In this document: piece after piece, positions 5,508-5,810 of the stretch | Layout of the letters: every line of letters starts with the position of its first letter | How positions within the stretch are numbered: the first letter of the stretch is position 1 | NCBI GenBank assembly: GCA_004557125.1 | Contig: SFET01000067.1 | Location: 1 to 5,810, forward strand | From: Clostridiales bacterium | GTDB taxonomy: Bacteria > Bacillota > Clostridia > Christensenellales > Aristaeellaceae | DNA length: 5,810 nt | Reading direction: 5' to 3' | The notes under the pieces: model-generated | Database searches by the model: none | Seen by the model: only the letters and a program-made list of their open reading frames with translations | What the model was told of the DNA's origin: nothing | Program-made: the position numbers and the translations under genes

Positions 5508-5810
5508 ATGGAACTTCGGGAGAATGCGGTCGCGTGTGAGGGCGCACAGCCGCAGCGGGAGATGCTGGATCGCGAAGCCGTGGTGCATGCGCGGGGCGCC
5601 TACTGGCGGGTGCGCCGGGCACAGGACATCGTATTGTCGCTGATTGCGCTGATCGTGCTGGCGGTTCCGATGCTGCTGATCGCCCTGGCGATCGTCATCG
5701 ACAGCCCGGGTGCGGGTCCGATTTTCGTGCAGGAGCGCGTGGGCCGGGACGGCAAGCCGTTCCGTTTCTACAAATTCCGCTCCATGGTGCCGGACGCCGA
5801 AGCGAAGCTG
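5508..5810 (+). CDS. Initiating sugar-phosphate transferase for polysaccharide synthesis (partial, runs off right edge)
   Basis: The visible 101 residues are the N-terminus of a bacterial sugar transferase, a polyprenyl-phosphate phosphoglycosyl transferase of the PglC/WcaJ/WbaP superfamily. These enzymes move a sugar-1-phosphate from a UDP-sugar to undecaprenyl phosphate, the first step of capsule, exopolysaccharide or glycoprotein glycan assembly. Hallmarks are RRAQDIVLSLIALIVL (36-51), one re-entrant membrane helix with a central proline (about 41-64, Pro54), then GPIFVQERVGRDGKPFRFYKFRSM (70-93) and DAE. The catalytic Asp-Glu dyad comes after this point, so activity cannot be judged. With only about 35 residues before the membrane segment it looks like the small monotopic form, without the multi-span N-terminal domain of WbaP. 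ATG 5508 has AAAGGGG (5492-5498) 9 nt upstream. It probably opens a polysaccharide operon continuing to the right, read from the 5093-5121 promoter. Confidence 0.94.
   Translation, partial: MELRENAVACEGAQPQREMLDREAVVHARGAYWRVRRAQDIVLSLIALIVLAVPMLLIALAIVIDSPGAGPIFVQERVGRDGKPFRFYKFRSMVPDAEAKL

Noticed and set aside
5165..5588. Several 80-96 residue open frames on both strands between 5165 and 5588
   Set aside because: None looks like a protein as a whole. The meaningful codons are the two-frame helicase remnant on the plus strand, and the minus-strand frames are its shadows.

Overview
The window looks like accessory DNA from a fairly GC-rich member of the Clostridia (Bacillota), probably a gut or anaerobic-community species. 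The basis is strong AGGAGG-type ribosome binding sites, sigma-A-type promoters with 17-nt spacers, and gene types common there: an HxlR regulator, a GH38 mannosidase, a monotopic phosphoglycosyl transferase and remnants of a Firmicutes-type DEAD/DEAH helicase and phage tail protein. No rRNA, tRNA, CRISPR array, insertion sequence or intact phage gene was seen. The taxonomic call is inference.

Layout, left to right. Positions 1-153 (minus) hold the end of a reading frame resembling repeat modules of Firmicutes phage tail proteins. It meets, head to head at about 144-153, the 5'-truncated remnant of an alpha/beta hydrolase (to 596, plus), so both genes appear cut at one breakpoint. A rho-independent terminator (695-746) follows. 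Next is a compact redox-type module: an HxlR regulator (743-1090, minus) divergent from a small FMN-binding split-barrel protein (1233-1628, plus). Their intergenic region carries overlapping divergent promoters and a 32-bp dyad that looks like the HxlR operator. Two hairpins fill the convergent gap 1629-1777. A complete GH38 alpha-mannosidase (1778-4807, minus) occupies over half the window and has its own promoter and ribosome binding site.

The 700 bp right of the mannosidase contain no intact gene. They hold a strong plus-strand promoter (5093-5121) and a previously hidden pseudogene: the N-terminal part of a DEAD/DEAH-box helicase (about 5221-5480) with an in-frame stop, a frameshift and an internal deletion. 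Immediately after it, an initiating sugar-phosphate transferase (5508 to the window edge) begins, probably the first gene of an extracellular or capsular polysaccharide locus.

Functionally, the HxlR/flavoprotein pair should work as a self-contained sensor and effector. The mannosidase appears to be a single-gene cytoplasmic enzyme, at least in this window. The transferase would start lipid-linked glycan assembly at the membrane. The two remnants and the breakpoint suggest a region that has gained and lost genes. I saw no clear new biological system. The most useful observations are the double truncation, the dead helicase and the operator architecture.
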